A DNA stretch of 64,000 bases, taken from assembly GCF_000369045.1 (NCBI RefSeq), contig NZ_KB849786.1, positions 1 through 64,000 of the forward strand. The letters are read 5' to 3'. The notes beneath the pieces are model-generated. The model made no database searches and had not been told where the DNA came from. It saw nothing but the letters and a program-made list of their open reading frames with translations. This DNA comes from Acinetobacter pittii ATCC 19004 = CIP 70.29. Its GTDB lineage: Bacteria; Pseudomonadota; Gammaproteobacteria; Pseudomonadales; Moraxellaceae. Position numbers and translations under genes: made by a program. This document shows positions 50,007 through 58,788 of the stretch, in pieces; the first letter of the stretch is position 1; each line of letters begins with the position of its first letter.

Positions 50007-50717
50007 CTATTTCAAATTTTTATATTGTTGAATGACATCTTCAAATACAATATGGCCTAAAAAGTTACCTGTACTCTTTACGGATTGTTCTTGTTCAATT
50101 GCATGTGCAAATTTAACCGCCGCCTCATTTTGTAATTGTTCATAAAGTCGTTTGCAGTTTGGAAATTGATCAATATCAATAACATTATGATATTTCAACC
50201 ATCGTGCGATACCTGCGTAGTATCCGTCTACAAAAGACAATTGATCGCCCATTAGCCAAGTTTGATTTATCAGACTATTTTCTAAAGCGGTAAATGCTTT
50301 TTTAACTTGGACTGCTCCATATTCACGTAATGCTTGTTTATTACTTTCTGATGAAGAGTGTTCAAGACTATACCAGAGTGGGCTAAATGCATTGAATAAA
50401 GTCGTATTCAAAAAAGCTAGTTTCTGATTAAAGAGATTAAATTGTTCTGTTCCTTGTTCATAATGAAAAGCCGCATTCAGGCTTTTTGCCATGACATGGT
50501 TCAAGATAGCCATGCTTTCCGTTAAAACTTTACCATTATCGTAGAGCAGTGCAGGCGTTTCACCCATTGGATTAATTCTGCGGTATTCCTCGGTATTACA
50601 CTGAGCCGGCATCTCAATTCTACAGAGTTGATAAGGTAAACCTGACCATTCCAAGGCAACAATTGAACCAAATGAGCAGCCAGAAGGGACGCCATAAAAT
50701 AAAGTGAAAGTTGACAT
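50007..50717 (-). CDS. Glutathione S-transferase family protein
   Basis: A 236-aa protein. The N-terminal thioredoxin-like domain has FTLFYGVPSGCSFGSIVALEWSGL, with NPMGETPALLYDNG (cis-Pro) and LTESMAILNHV (the glutathione-binding E-S). The C-terminal all-alpha domain has WLMGDQLSFVDGYYAGI, the N-capping box of GSTs. The Ser/Cys near residues 12-15 could be catalytic. Substrate unknown. It is divergent from a LysR regulator gene with 105 bases between the starts, so that regulator is the probable controller. Confidence 0.88.
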   Translation of the reverse strand: MSTFTLFYGVPSGCSFGSIVALEWSGLPYQLCRIEMPAQCNTEEYRRINPMGETPALLYDNGKVLTESMAILNHVMAKSLNAAFHYEQGTEQFNLFNQKLAFLNTTLFNAFSPLWYSLEHSSSESNKQALREYGAVQVKKAFTALENSLINQTWLMGDQLSFVDGYYAGIARWLKYHNVIDIDQFPNCKRLYEQLQNEAAVKFAHAIEQEQSVKSTGNFLGHIVFEDVIQQYKNLK

Positions 50718-50797
50718 GATGATTACTCTTTTTTGATATGTAAAATCATCATAAGTCGACAGAAAAGTTTCTAGTAGTCAGGTATTATGAAACTTAT

Positions 50798-50815
50798 TGT
50801 CTACATATATGGACA
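50798..50815. promoter_or_regulatory. Candidate operator between GST and lysR genes
   Basis: The imperfect dyad TGTCTACATATATGGACA lies 7 bases before the LysR-family start codon, in the divergent gap. It could be the binding site of that regulator. It is seen in the sequence, but the function is inferred from placement alone. Confidence 0.35.
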
Positions 50816-50822
50816 TTGAATA

Positions 50823-51719
50823 ATGCTACTTAGACAAAACTTGAATGATGTTTATCTCTTTGTTGTTGCTGTAGAGCATCAAGGATTTTCTGCCGCAGCT
50901 AAACAGCTCAATTTACCTAAATCAACTATTAGTAAGCGTGTTGCAATATTAGAAAATAAGCTGGGCTTAACGTTAATTCATCGTAGTTCACGTAGTTTTG
51001 TCTTAAGCGAATCAGGAAAACTGTTTTATCAACATGCCAAAAATGCAGTAGATGAGTTTCGTTATGCAGAAGAAAATCTATTAATACAACAACAAGAACC
51101 AAGTGGTGTAGTCAGGCTCAGTGCTTCTGTGCCCATTGCTCAGTATCTTCTATCTGATTGTTTGCCTGAACTTGCAGAACGTTATCCTAAGTTGTTATTA
51201 CAAGTAGAGGTAACTGATCGTTACGTTGATGTTATGAGCGAAAACTTTGATATTGTGATCCGTAGTCATTTTCAACCACTGCCGGATTCTGGATTAATTC
51301 AACGTGTACTTAAAAATGACAAAATTATTGCTGTTGCAGCATCTACATATTTAAAGAAAACGGCTCCTATACATACACCAGAAGATTTGCTTAAACACGA
51401 AGGCTTATGGCCTGAATTGCAAATGAATCCATGGCATTTTCAAAATATAAATGGTCAGAAAGAGATAGTACGTCCAAACATCCGCTTTGTAGCAAATGAG
51501 TCGGAGATCTTAAAGGGGGCTGCAAAAAGGGGATTGGGTATTACGCTTTTACCTGAAACTTTTTGTATGAATGAACTATCTGAGGGTAGCTTAATTCATG
51601 TTTTGCCAGACTGGTCTGCTGGTAGCGTAACGACAAGTTTATTGATGTTGACAAGACGAGGGCTTTTACCCAGTGTCAATATTACAGCCGACTTCTTGGT
51701 CGAGAAATTAAAAACGTAA
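50823..51719 (+). CDS. LysR-family transcriptional regulator
   Basis: A 298-aa regulator. The N-terminal winged helix-turn-helix has FVVAVEHQGFSAAAKQLNLPKSTISKRVAILENKLG, with the sequence LTLIHRSSRSFVLSESG after it. The C-terminal type II periplasmic-binding-like effector domain spans about residues 90-295. It is divergently arranged with a GST gene, the classic LysR target arrangement, and probably controls it and itself. The inducer is unknown. A terminator follows at 51748. Confidence 0.9.
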   Translation: MLLRQNLNDVYLFVVAVEHQGFSAAAKQLNLPKSTISKRVAILENKLGLTLIHRSSRSFVLSESGKLFYQHAKNAVDEFRYAEENLLIQQQEPSGVVRLSASVPIAQYLLSDCLPELAERYPKLLLQVEVTDRYVDVMSENFDIVIRSHFQPLPDSGLIQRVLKNDKIIAVAASTYLKKTAPIHTPEDLLKHEGLWPELQMNPWHFQNINGQKEIVRPNIRFVANESEILKGAAKRGLGITLLPETFCMNELSEGSLIHVLPDWSAGSVTTSLLMLTRRGLLPSVNITADFLVEKLKT

Positions 51720-51747
51720 AAGTTATCTATCTTTTATGATTAGAAAT

Positions 51748-51778
51748 AAAAAACGCCTGATTATTCAGGCGTTTTTTA
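51748..51778 (+). terminator. lysR terminator (direct-repeat copy 2)
   Basis: A stem of about 13 bp, AAAAAACGCCTGA / TCAGGCGTTTTTT, with a 4-base loop. It is closely related to the hairpin at 49915-49947, one base different in the loop-side arm. Confidence 0.92.
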
Positions 51779-51790
51779 TAAAGAACTTAA

Positions 51791-53572
51791 TTAAGCTTGA
51801 TTTGTAAAGTAATCTTCACTAAAGCCCATAATTAAGTCAGAACCAGCTTTGATTTTAGCAATACGCGCATCAATATCTGGCAAGATACGTTCAACAAAGT
51901 ACTGAGCCAAAGCAAGTTTGTTCTGATAGAAATCACCAGACTTATCTTTAGCAGCGGCAGCAATTTTTGCAAACATATATGAGAAGCTGAGTAAACCAAC
52001 CGCATGTAAATAATCAACCGCAGCTGAGTTCGGGAACTCTACATTCTCAGCAGCTTGCTCAATAATAAACTGAGTGATTGCTTCAATTTCAGTTGCAGCA
52101 TCTAAAGTTGCATCTTTAATGAAGTTCAAGTCAGTGTCTAGGTCATTTGCAAAGTCACGGATTTCAGTGATGTATTCAGCAATGAATGCACCGCCACATT
52201 TAATGGTTTTACGACCAATTAAATCTTGAGATTGAACGCCGTTGGTTCCTTCGTAGATTTGAGCAATGCGAAGGTCACGAATACATTGTTCCATACCCCA
52301 TTCACGGATATAGCCGTGACCACCAAATACCATTTGAGCATCTAAAGTTGCTTGGAATGCTGTATCTGTGAGGTAAGCTTTTGCAATTGGAGTTAAAAGC
52401 GCAACGCGGTCATTGGCTTTTTTCACTGCTGCTGCATCAGTTGAGAATTTAGTAATATCGAGTTGTTGACCTACATAGACAGCAAATGCACGAGATGCTT
52501 CATTATTGGCACGTACATTTAACAACATACGACGTACATCACCATGCACTAAAATGCTGTCAGCAGGTTTATTTGGTGATTGAACACCAGCTGCACTGCG
52601 GCCTTGTAAACGGTCAGTCGCGTATTGAGCAGCATTTTGATAAGCAAATTCAGATGCACCTAAACCTTGAATACCCATTGATAAACGTTCGTAGTTCATC
52701 ATCACGAACATTGCAGCAAGGCCTTCGTTTTCTTTACCAACGAGGTAACCTTTAGCTCCATCAAAGTTCATCACACAAGTTGCAGATGCTTTGATACCCA
52801 TCTTATGTTCAATAGAACCTGGGCCAACATGGTTACGGTCGCCTAAAGAACCATCTTCATTTACAAGGTATTTCGGTACGATAAATAACGAGATACCACG
52901 TGAACCAGCAGGGGCATCTGGAGTTTTAGCAAGTACCAAATGAATGATGTTTTCTGCTAAATCGTTGTCACCGCCAGTAATGAAAATTTTAGTACCGGTA
53001 ATGTTATAAGTACCGTCTTCATTACGTTCTGCTTTAGTTTTGATAATACCTAAGTCAGTACCTGCATGTGGCTCGGTTAAGCACATGGTACCTGACCATT
53101 CACCTGAATAAATTTTAGGTAAATAAGTTTCTTTTTGTTCTTGAGATGCGTAGCTGCTTAAAGCCATACCTGCACCCACTGAAAGAAGCGGGTAAAGCAT
53201 GAAAGATGGGTTAGTCGTAAATAACATTTCATCAGAAAGAACGGTGAGCATTTTTGGCATGCCTTGACCGCCCCATTCCTCATCGGCACCTAAGCCAATC
53301 CAACCACCTTCTGCATATTGACGAAATGCATCTTTAAAACCAGCTGGTGTGAATACTTCGCCGTTTTCATAGCGAGCACCTTCTTCATCACCGGTACGGT
53401 TTAATGGATGAGTCACGTTCTGAGCAAATTTAGCCATTTCTTCTAAAATTGCTTCAGCTGTTGCAGCATCTACATGAGCGAGTTTCTCATTAGACTGCCA
53501 AAATTGTTCTGCTTTAAATACATCATTTAAGATGAATTTCATATCAGCTAAAGGAGCATTGTAAATTGGCAT
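51791..53572 (-). CDS. Acyl-CoA dehydrogenase (large, C-terminal-domain type)
   Basis: A 593-aa flavoenzyme of the long acyl-CoA dehydrogenase type with an extra C-terminal domain. Seen are MCLTEPHAGTDLGIIKTKA and ITGTKIFITGGD (FAD-binding, residues about 155-200), the AYLTDTAFQATLDAQMVFGGHGYIRE segment, and the catalytic glutamate in IYEGTNGVQSQDLIGRK (about residue 441). It oxidises acyl-CoA to enoyl-CoA in the first step of beta-oxidation. Its paralogue lies 168 bases upstream on the same strand; a terminator between them suggests separate control. Confidence 0.92.
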   Translation of the reverse strand: MPIYNAPLADMKFILNDVFKAEQFWQSNEKLAHVDAATAEAILEEMAKFAQNVTHPLNRTGDEEGARYENGEVFTPAGFKDAFRQYAEGGWIGLGADEEWGGQGMPKMLTVLSDEMLFTTNPSFMLYPLLSVGAGMALSSYASQEQKETYLPKIYSGEWSGTMCLTEPHAGTDLGIIKTKAERNEDGTYNITGTKIFITGGDNDLAENIIHLVLAKTPDAPAGSRGISLFIVPKYLVNEDGSLGDRNHVGPGSIEHKMGIKASATCVMNFDGAKGYLVGKENEGLAAMFVMMNYERLSMGIQGLGASEFAYQNAAQYATDRLQGRSAAGVQSPNKPADSILVHGDVRRMLLNVRANNEASRAFAVYVGQQLDITKFSTDAAAVKKANDRVALLTPIAKAYLTDTAFQATLDAQMVFGGHGYIREWGMEQCIRDLRIAQIYEGTNGVQSQDLIGRKTIKCGGAFIAEYITEIRDFANDLDTDLNFIKDATLDAATEIEAITQFIIEQAAENVEFPNSAAVDYLHAVGLLSFSYMFAKIAAAAKDKSGDFYQNKLALAQYFVERILPDIDARIAKIKAGSDLIMGFSEDYFTNQA

Positions 53573-53670
53573 AATCGTTCACCTTTTTTGTGCACATTGG
53601 CCTGTGCTAGATATCCTGTAAAACGAAATGGATATGGAATTTAAAGTGTAAATTTATCATTGATTTTATA

Positions 53671-53706
53671 AAAAAAGGACCGTCAAAACTGAGCAGTCCT
53701 TTTTTG
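53671..53706 (-). terminator. Terminator after the upstream acyl-CoA dehydrogenase
   Basis: Arms AAAAAAGGAC and GTCCTTTTTT with a loop of about 15 bases. It lies 34 bases past the stop of the gene at 53740 on the minus strand. Confidence 0.85.
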
Positions 53707-53739
53707 TTTTTTAACATTGCATATCGCAACTAACTATGG

Positions 53740-55542
53740 TTAGAAAGCGAAATGTTCAGCGTCTAATGACATTAATGGATCTAGACCACCTGCGATCACA
53801 TCTACGTGAGAACGTACACGTGGCAAGATTTTCTTGAAGTAGAAACGAGCAGTAGTTACTTTCGCATTGTAGAAGTCAACATCGGTTGTACCTTCTGCCA
53901 ATTTCTCTTGTGCTACAAGCGCCATACGAGCCCATAGGTAAGCTAAAGTGATATAACCTGCGAAGTATAGGTAATCTACAGCAGCAGCACCGACTTCATC
54001 TGGGTTTTGCATCGCACGCATACCGATTTGCATAGTAAGATCGCCCCATTCTTTGTTAAGTGCCGAAAGCGGTTCAACAAATTCTTTCATAGCAGCATTG
54101 TCTTTGTTTGCTTCTACGAATTTATGGATGATCTTGGTGAAATCACGAAGCATTGCGCCTTGAGTTTGCAATACTTTACGACCTAACAAATCAAGCGCTT
54201 GAATTTCAGTTGTACCTTCGTATAAGCAAGCAATACGTGTATCACGTACGATTTGCTCCATGCCATGCTCAGAAATAAAGCCATGACCACCGAAGACTTG
54301 TACACCGTGCTTAGCAGATTCAGAACCTGTTTCAGTTAAGAATGCTTTTGCAATTGGAGTCAATAAAGACAAGATGTTGTCAGCAAACTTACGCTCTTCT
54401 TCAGTTTCGCCTTTTTCAACGATATCTGCGTATTGAGCAAGTAAGTAAACAAGAGCACGACCGCCTTCAGCAAACGCTTTTTGAGTTAAAAGCATGTTAC
54501 GAACAGCAGGGTGAACGATAATAGGATCTGCTTCTTTTTCTGGAGCTTTAGGACCAGAAAGTGAACGCATTGCTAAACGTTCTTTCGCGTAAGTTAACGC
54601 ACCTTGGAAAGATGATTCAGACGCTGCTAAACCTTGAACAGCAGTACCAATACGTGCTGTGTTCATGAAGGTGAACATACAGTTCAAACCACGGTTTTCA
54701 GGTCCAATCAAGTAACCTTTAGCTTGGTCAAAGTTAATGACACAAGTTGCGTTACCATGAATACCCATTTTGTGTTCGATAGAACCACAACGTACCGCAT
54801 TACGTTCGCCAATAGATCCATCTGCATTTACATTGAATTTAGGAACGATGAATAATGAGATACCTTTAGTACCTTTTGGTGCACCAGGTAGGCGAGCAAG
54901 AACGATATGGATGATGTTCTCAGCCATGTCATGTTCACCAGCAGAGATAAAGATTTTCTCGCCAGAGATTGCATAGCTACCATCAGCATTTGGTTCTGCT
55001 TTAGTACGGATAATACCTAAATCTGAACCTGCATGAGACTCAGTTAAGCACATCGTACCTGTCCAAACACCTGAAACAAGGTTTGGTAAGTAAGTATTTT
55101 TTTGTTCATCAGAACCGTGATGTTCTAACGTACGTACAGCTCCGTGAGACAAGCCTGGGTACATGCCCCATGCCCAGTTAGAGCTACCTACCATTTCAGA
55201 AATTGCGATACCTAAAGAGTTAGGTAAGGCCTGACCACCGTATTGTTCTTCTGCTGATAAAGACGGAAAGCCAAGTTCAATATATTTTTGATAAGCTTCT
55301 TTAAAACCTGTTGGAGTAGTGACTACGCCATCATTCCAAGTACAACCTTCACGGTCGCCCACTTGGTTTAAAGGAGAAAGCTCATTTTCACAGAAGTCCG
55401 CCGCAGCTTCTAAATATTGATCAACCAATTCACGGCTTACGTTACCTTGGAAATCAGGTAATTTTGCATAGTGTTCTTCAGCATTTAATAATTCATGCAA
55501 AACGAATTGCATATCACGTAAGGGCGCTTTGTATTGTGGCAT
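53740..55542 (-). CDS. Acyl-CoA dehydrogenase (large, C-terminal-domain type), paralogue
   Basis: A 600-aa paralogue of the next gene downstream. It has MCLTESHAGSDLGIIRTKA, ISGEKIFISAGEHDMAENI, VFGGHGFISEHGMEQIVRD and the catalytic Glu in LYEGTTEIQALDLLGRK (near residue 442). The C-terminal about 130 residues form an extra helical domain. Both start MP.Y.APL.DM.F, indicating duplication. It acts in fatty acid beta-oxidation; chain preference unknown. It ends 33 bases before its terminator. Confidence 0.92.
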   Translation of the reverse strand: MPQYKAPLRDMQFVLHELLNAEEHYAKLPDFQGNVSRELVDQYLEAAADFCENELSPLNQVGDREGCTWNDGVVTTPTGFKEAYQKYIELGFPSLSAEEQYGGQALPNSLGIAISEMVGSSNWAWGMYPGLSHGAVRTLEHHGSDEQKNTYLPNLVSGVWTGTMCLTESHAGSDLGIIRTKAEPNADGSYAISGEKIFISAGEHDMAENIIHIVLARLPGAPKGTKGISLFIVPKFNVNADGSIGERNAVRCGSIEHKMGIHGNATCVINFDQAKGYLIGPENRGLNCMFTFMNTARIGTAVQGLAASESSFQGALTYAKERLAMRSLSGPKAPEKEADPIIVHPAVRNMLLTQKAFAEGGRALVYLLAQYADIVEKGETEEERKFADNILSLLTPIAKAFLTETGSESAKHGVQVFGGHGFISEHGMEQIVRDTRIACLYEGTTEIQALDLLGRKVLQTQGAMLRDFTKIIHKFVEANKDNAAMKEFVEPLSALNKEWGDLTMQIGMRAMQNPDEVGAAAVDYLYFAGYITLAYLWARMALVAQEKLAEGTTDVDFYNAKVTTARFYFKKILPRVRSHVDVIAGGLDPLMSLDAEHFAF

Positions 55543-55788
55543 ATCGGGTTCCTCAATACTGGTGAAACCAGAGTTATAATCTTAATCTATGATAATGTGC
55601 CATGAGGCACCTTGGACTATTACATCGTGCAACAACTTGCATAACTGTACAAGCACCTCAGGACCTTTACTTTGTGACTGCAAAGTCAAGAAAAAAATGC
55701 TGAAACTATGTAAGTGCTTTGAGTGTAAATACTTTTGGTTATGTTTATATGATACAAATAGTCAAAATCGTAAACAGTTATGTATAAA

Positions 55789-55813
55789 CAAAAGGCGCCT
55801 ATAGGCGCCTTTT
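55789..55813 (-). terminator. Terminator of the small lipoprotein gene
   Basis: Perfect stem AAAGGCGCC / GGCGCCTTT with loop TATA, 19 bases past the stop of the gene at 55832 on the minus strand, followed by a T-run. Confidence 0.9.
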
Positions 55814-55831
55814 GTTTTATGATTTTTAGAA

Positions 55832-56209
55832 TTATTTTGCTTGAACTGGTGCAGGAGCAGGGGCATTAACAGGTGGTTGAGGGCGTTTAGGTTCAAAACG
55901 AAGGTTACAAGTCCCTTCAAGTGTCTTATCCCCAACTTGAACACTTACGGGTTGTCCATTGGCCTTACCATCACATGCTTTTTGGATTTGTTCAAAGCGA
56001 GCTTGACGTTCTGCGCGGTGCTGTTCCCATGCAGCTTTTTGTTCTGGGGTGAACTCACGGTGCTTCATACGGTGGTGACCCTCACGTGGGCCATCTTGCA
56101 TCATTCCATGCTCTGGTTTAGGTGGTTGAGTTGTCGATTGACACGCAGCCAAACTTCCCATTGTTACAATTGCCGCACTGAATAATGCAATTTTTGCTGT
56201 CATTTTCAT
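55832..56209 (-). CDS. Small histidine-rich lipoprotein
   Basis: A 125-aa predicted lipoprotein. The signal MKMTAKIALFSAAIVTMGSLAAC ends in the lipobox LAAC. The mature part has Pro/His-rich sequence (PPKPEHGMMQDGPREGHHRMKHREF), a helical basic-acid stretch (TPEQKAAWEQHRAERQARFEQIQKACDG), then QVGDKTLEGTCNLRF with a cysteine pair, and a Pro/Ala tail. The middle helix resembles Spy/CpxP-type LTXXQ helices by eye, without a certain match. It is divergent from baeS, with 126 bases between the starts, so a link to envelope stress is plausible but inferred. Confidence 0.75.
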   Translation of the reverse strand: MKMTAKIALFSAAIVTMGSLAACQSTTQPPKPEHGMMQDGPREGHHRMKHREFTPEQKAAWEQHRAERQARFEQIQKACDGKANGQPVSVQVGDKTLEGTCNLRFEPKRPQPPVNAPAPAPVQAK

Positions 56210-56335
56210 ATTTAAAGCCTTTTAATGTTGTGTTTTCTGATGGCTTAAAGATTAGATAATAAAGATGTAGAAACAATGGAGAGTTTTTCTTTTCGTTGTT
56301 GGTTACAATGCAAAATATAGGGTAAAAATGAGAGA

Positions 56336-58000
56336 GTGCTTTTGAACGTTCTACGTGTTCCCATTGCATTACGGTTATTTTTGACAGTCCTTCTCACCAC
56401 ATTGCTTATTGCGACTGCAAGCTTGAGCGTTTTGCACTGGACCATGCAAAAGAACTTTGCCAAATACGTGGCTGACGTTGAAATGCAGAAACTAGACCGC
56501 CTCATTACCAATCTTGGCGATGTCTATACCGTGTACCATGATTGGGGAAATGCGATTCAGGCACAGATTTTACAAATCGAAGGAACCGCGGCTCCCGATG
56601 ACTACGATCGTCTCTCGCAGTGGTGGCTCCGTCGCCAATATGACATTGCCATACAGCAGCATTCTTTTGATGAACACGCGCTCATCAATATTTCGCCTCA
56701 AGTTGCGCCGACAAATAAAAATACTATTTTTAGTGATGAGGAATTAAGAGCACTCGAGCAAAATTTACCTTCACAGTATCAACCCTTTGAAGGATTACGT
56801 TTCCCTTTAAGCGCAAATCAGTTTCGCCCAAGTGATGATAAAAATAAATCAAAGAAGGGAAGCTTAAAAGATATTGAAACCCAAAATGGAAAGAAACGTT
56901 TTATCGCTTTACCAGACCGTTTAGGATTGAGTTCGCGTCTATCTCTATATGATGCACAGCACCAGTTTGTGGTAGGTGAACCGCCTTCTTCAGATCAGAT
57001 GTCATTTCGCCCAATTATTTTAAATAATAAAGTCGTGGGATATTTAGGTTTAAAGCCTGTTTTAGATAAAGAAGACGCTTTGAGTATTAATTTCTTTAGT
57101 AATCAAAAACGTTATTTACTCTTAATCTATGCTTTAACCTTACTATCAAGTTTAGTTGCAGCACTGTTAATGGCGACTTATTTTAAAAAGCCAATTCAGC
57201 GTTTATTAAATGCAACCAATGAATTAACCAAAGGAAATTATCAACACCAAGTGGTCATTAAGCGAAATGATGAGCTAGGTGATTTATCAACCCAGTTGAA
57301 CCATTTGGCAGAGATTTTACATCAGCATGAAGAGTCACGACGTCAATGGGTGGCAGATACTTCTCATGAATTAAAAACGCCTTTGGCTGTATTGCAAGCA
57401 CAAATTGAAGCGATGCAAGACGGGATTCGAAAAGCAACTCCTGAACATTTAGATGCAATGATGCGTCAGGTTTCAAGCTTGAAAAAATTGACCCAAGACC
57501 TTGCAGACTTGGCGCAGGCAGATGCTCAGCAGCTTAAGTGTTATTTGAGCTCTGTAAATCCATGGGAAGTGGTACTACAAGAAGTTGAAAACTTTAAACC
57601 CAAACTTGAGCAGGCTGGTCTCGAAATTCAAGTTGAAGGAACAAGTTCTCCGCTATTATTAGACCGTGACCGTTTTAAACAGATTATTGTTAATTTAATT
57701 AGTAATAGTATTCGTTACACAGAAACAGGTGGCAAAATTCATATTCATACAAGTCAGACTCCTCAAGAGTGGACGTTATATGTCGATGATAGTCCTTATG
57801 GTTTAAGTGATGAGCAGTTATCCCGTTTAGGTGAACGTTTCTATCGCGTAGATGATTCGCGTACGCGTAGTACAGGTGGAACAGGGCTGGGCTTAGCTTT
57901 GTCTTGTAAGATTGCGCAGGCGCTTGGTGGTACACTCAGTTTTGAACATTCACCATTAGGTGGTTTACGTTGTGTACTTACTTTTAAAAAGCAGAGTTAA
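56336..58000 (+). CDS. baeS: Envelope stress sensor histidine kinase (BaeS)
   Basis: A 554-aa kinase, from GTG 56336 (a TTG at 56342 is also possible). An N-terminal transmembrane helix (about residues 12-33) is followed by a periplasmic sensor domain, then a second helix (about 260-283). A HAMP domain, the H-box WVADTSHELKTPL and an HATPase domain (NLISNSIRYTETGG, GGTGLGLAL) follow. It precedes baeR by 21 bases. BaeSR in Acinetobacter regulates AdeABC-type efflux and envelope stress genes; this assignment rests on the sequence and on gene order and length (BaeR is 228 aa). Confidence 0.85.
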   Translation: MLLNVLRVPIALRLFLTVLLTTLLIATASLSVLHWTMQKNFAKYVADVEMQKLDRLITNLGDVYTVYHDWGNAIQAQILQIEGTAAPDDYDRLSQWWLRRQYDIAIQQHSFDEHALINISPQVAPTNKNTIFSDEELRALEQNLPSQYQPFEGLRFPLSANQFRPSDDKNKSKKGSLKDIETQNGKKRFIALPDRLGLSSRLSLYDAQHQFVVGEPPSSDQMSFRPIILNNKVVGYLGLKPVLDKEDALSINFFSNQKRYLLLIYALTLLSSLVAALLMATYFKKPIQRLLNATNELTKGNYQHQVVIKRNDELGDLSTQLNHLAEILHQHEESRRQWVADTSHELKTPLAVLQAQIEAMQDGIRKATPEHLDAMMRQVSSLKKLTQDLADLAQADAQQLKCYLSSVNPWEVVLQEVENFKPKLEQAGLEIQVEGTSSPLLLDRDRFKQIIVNLISNSIRYTETGGKIHIHTSQTPQEWTLYVDDSPYGLSDEQLSRLGERFYRVDDSRTRSTGGTGLGLALSCKIAQALGGTLSFEHSPLGGLRCVLTFKKQS

Positions 58001-58021
58001 ATATAAAAGGAAAAATATCTC

Positions 58022-58708
58022 ATGAAACATGTGATGTTGGTTGAAGATGAAGTCGAATTGGCGCATTTGGTGCGTGATTATCTTGAAGCTGCCGGTTTTG
58101 AAGTAAGTATGTTTCATGATGGTCAAGATGCCTATGCGAGTTTCCAGCAACGTAAACCAAATTTGATGATTCTGGACTTAATGGTTCCACGAATGGATGG
58201 TTTAACGATTTGCCGTAAAGTTCGTGAACAGTCAGATTTACCGATTATTATGGTCACTGCCCGTACCGAAGAAATTGACCGAGTATTAGGTCTTAACATG
58301 GGCGCTGATGATTACGTATGTAAACCATTTAGCCCAAAAGAGTTGGTGGCTCGTGTACAAGCTGTTTTACGTCGTTTAGAGCGTAAGGCAGAGCCTGAGC
58401 AAAATGATTCTTTCCGAATTGATAAAGCACAACAAAGAATTTGGTATCAACAAAAATCGTTGAGCTTAACGCCAACCGAATTTCGCTTACTTGAGCTATT
58501 TTTAGAGCATGTGGGGCAAGTTTACTCACGTGCACAATTATTAGATCACATTAATCCAGACAGCTTTGATGTTGCCGATCGTGTGATTGACAGCCATATT
58601 AAAAACTTGCGCCGAAAAATTAGTGAAGCAGCAGAAACTGGTAACCGTCATGAGTGGATTCAAGCAGTTTATGGTGTAGGTTATCGCTTCGAATATCCTG
58701 AAGAGTAA
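58022..58708 (+). CDS. baeR: OmpR-family response regulator (BaeR)
   Basis: A 228-aa regulator. The receiver domain begins KHVMLVEDEVELAHLVRDYLEAAG, with the phosphoacceptor Asp in LMILDLMVPRMDG (about residue 53) and the conserved Thr/Lys in MVTARTEEI and YVCKPFSP. The C-terminal winged helix of OmpR type runs from about 135, ending in VYGVGYRFEY. The 687-nt length matches BaeR of A. baumannii as known to me. It follows baeS in one operon (21-base gap). A cluster of DnaA-box-like sites comes right after it. Confidence 0.87.
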   Translation: MKHVMLVEDEVELAHLVRDYLEAAGFEVSMFHDGQDAYASFQQRKPNLMILDLMVPRMDGLTICRKVREQSDLPIIMVTARTEEIDRVLGLNMGADDYVCKPFSPKELVARVQAVLRRLERKAEPEQNDSFRIDKAQQRIWYQQKSLSLTPTEFRLLELFLEHVGQVYSRAQLLDHINPDSFDVADRVIDSHIKNLRRKISEAAETGNRHEWIQAVYGVGYRFEYPEE

Positions 58709-58727
58709 GTCTTCATAAAAGTTATTC

Positions 58728-58788
58728 TGTGGATAACCACAATGTTATCCACAGAAAATGTGGATAGTTTTAAAGATTTTATGGATAA
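58728..58788. other. Cluster of DnaA-box-like sites
   Basis: Two perfect TTATCCACA boxes in inverted orientation form an 11-bp palindrome (58727-58737 and 58744-58754). The first is on the minus strand (58728-58736), the second on the plus strand (58745-58753). Two one-mismatch boxes follow on the minus strand (58759-58767, CTATCCACA; 58780-58788, TTATCCATA). The palindrome is not followed by a T-run in either direction. It sits between the converging baeR and L,D-transpeptidase genes. Confidence 0.8.

Noticed and set aside
55841-56185. Plus-strand frame antisense to the His-rich lipoprotein
   Set aside because: It mirrors the lipoprotein gene, which has a signal peptide, lipobox and terminator; the antisense frame has none.
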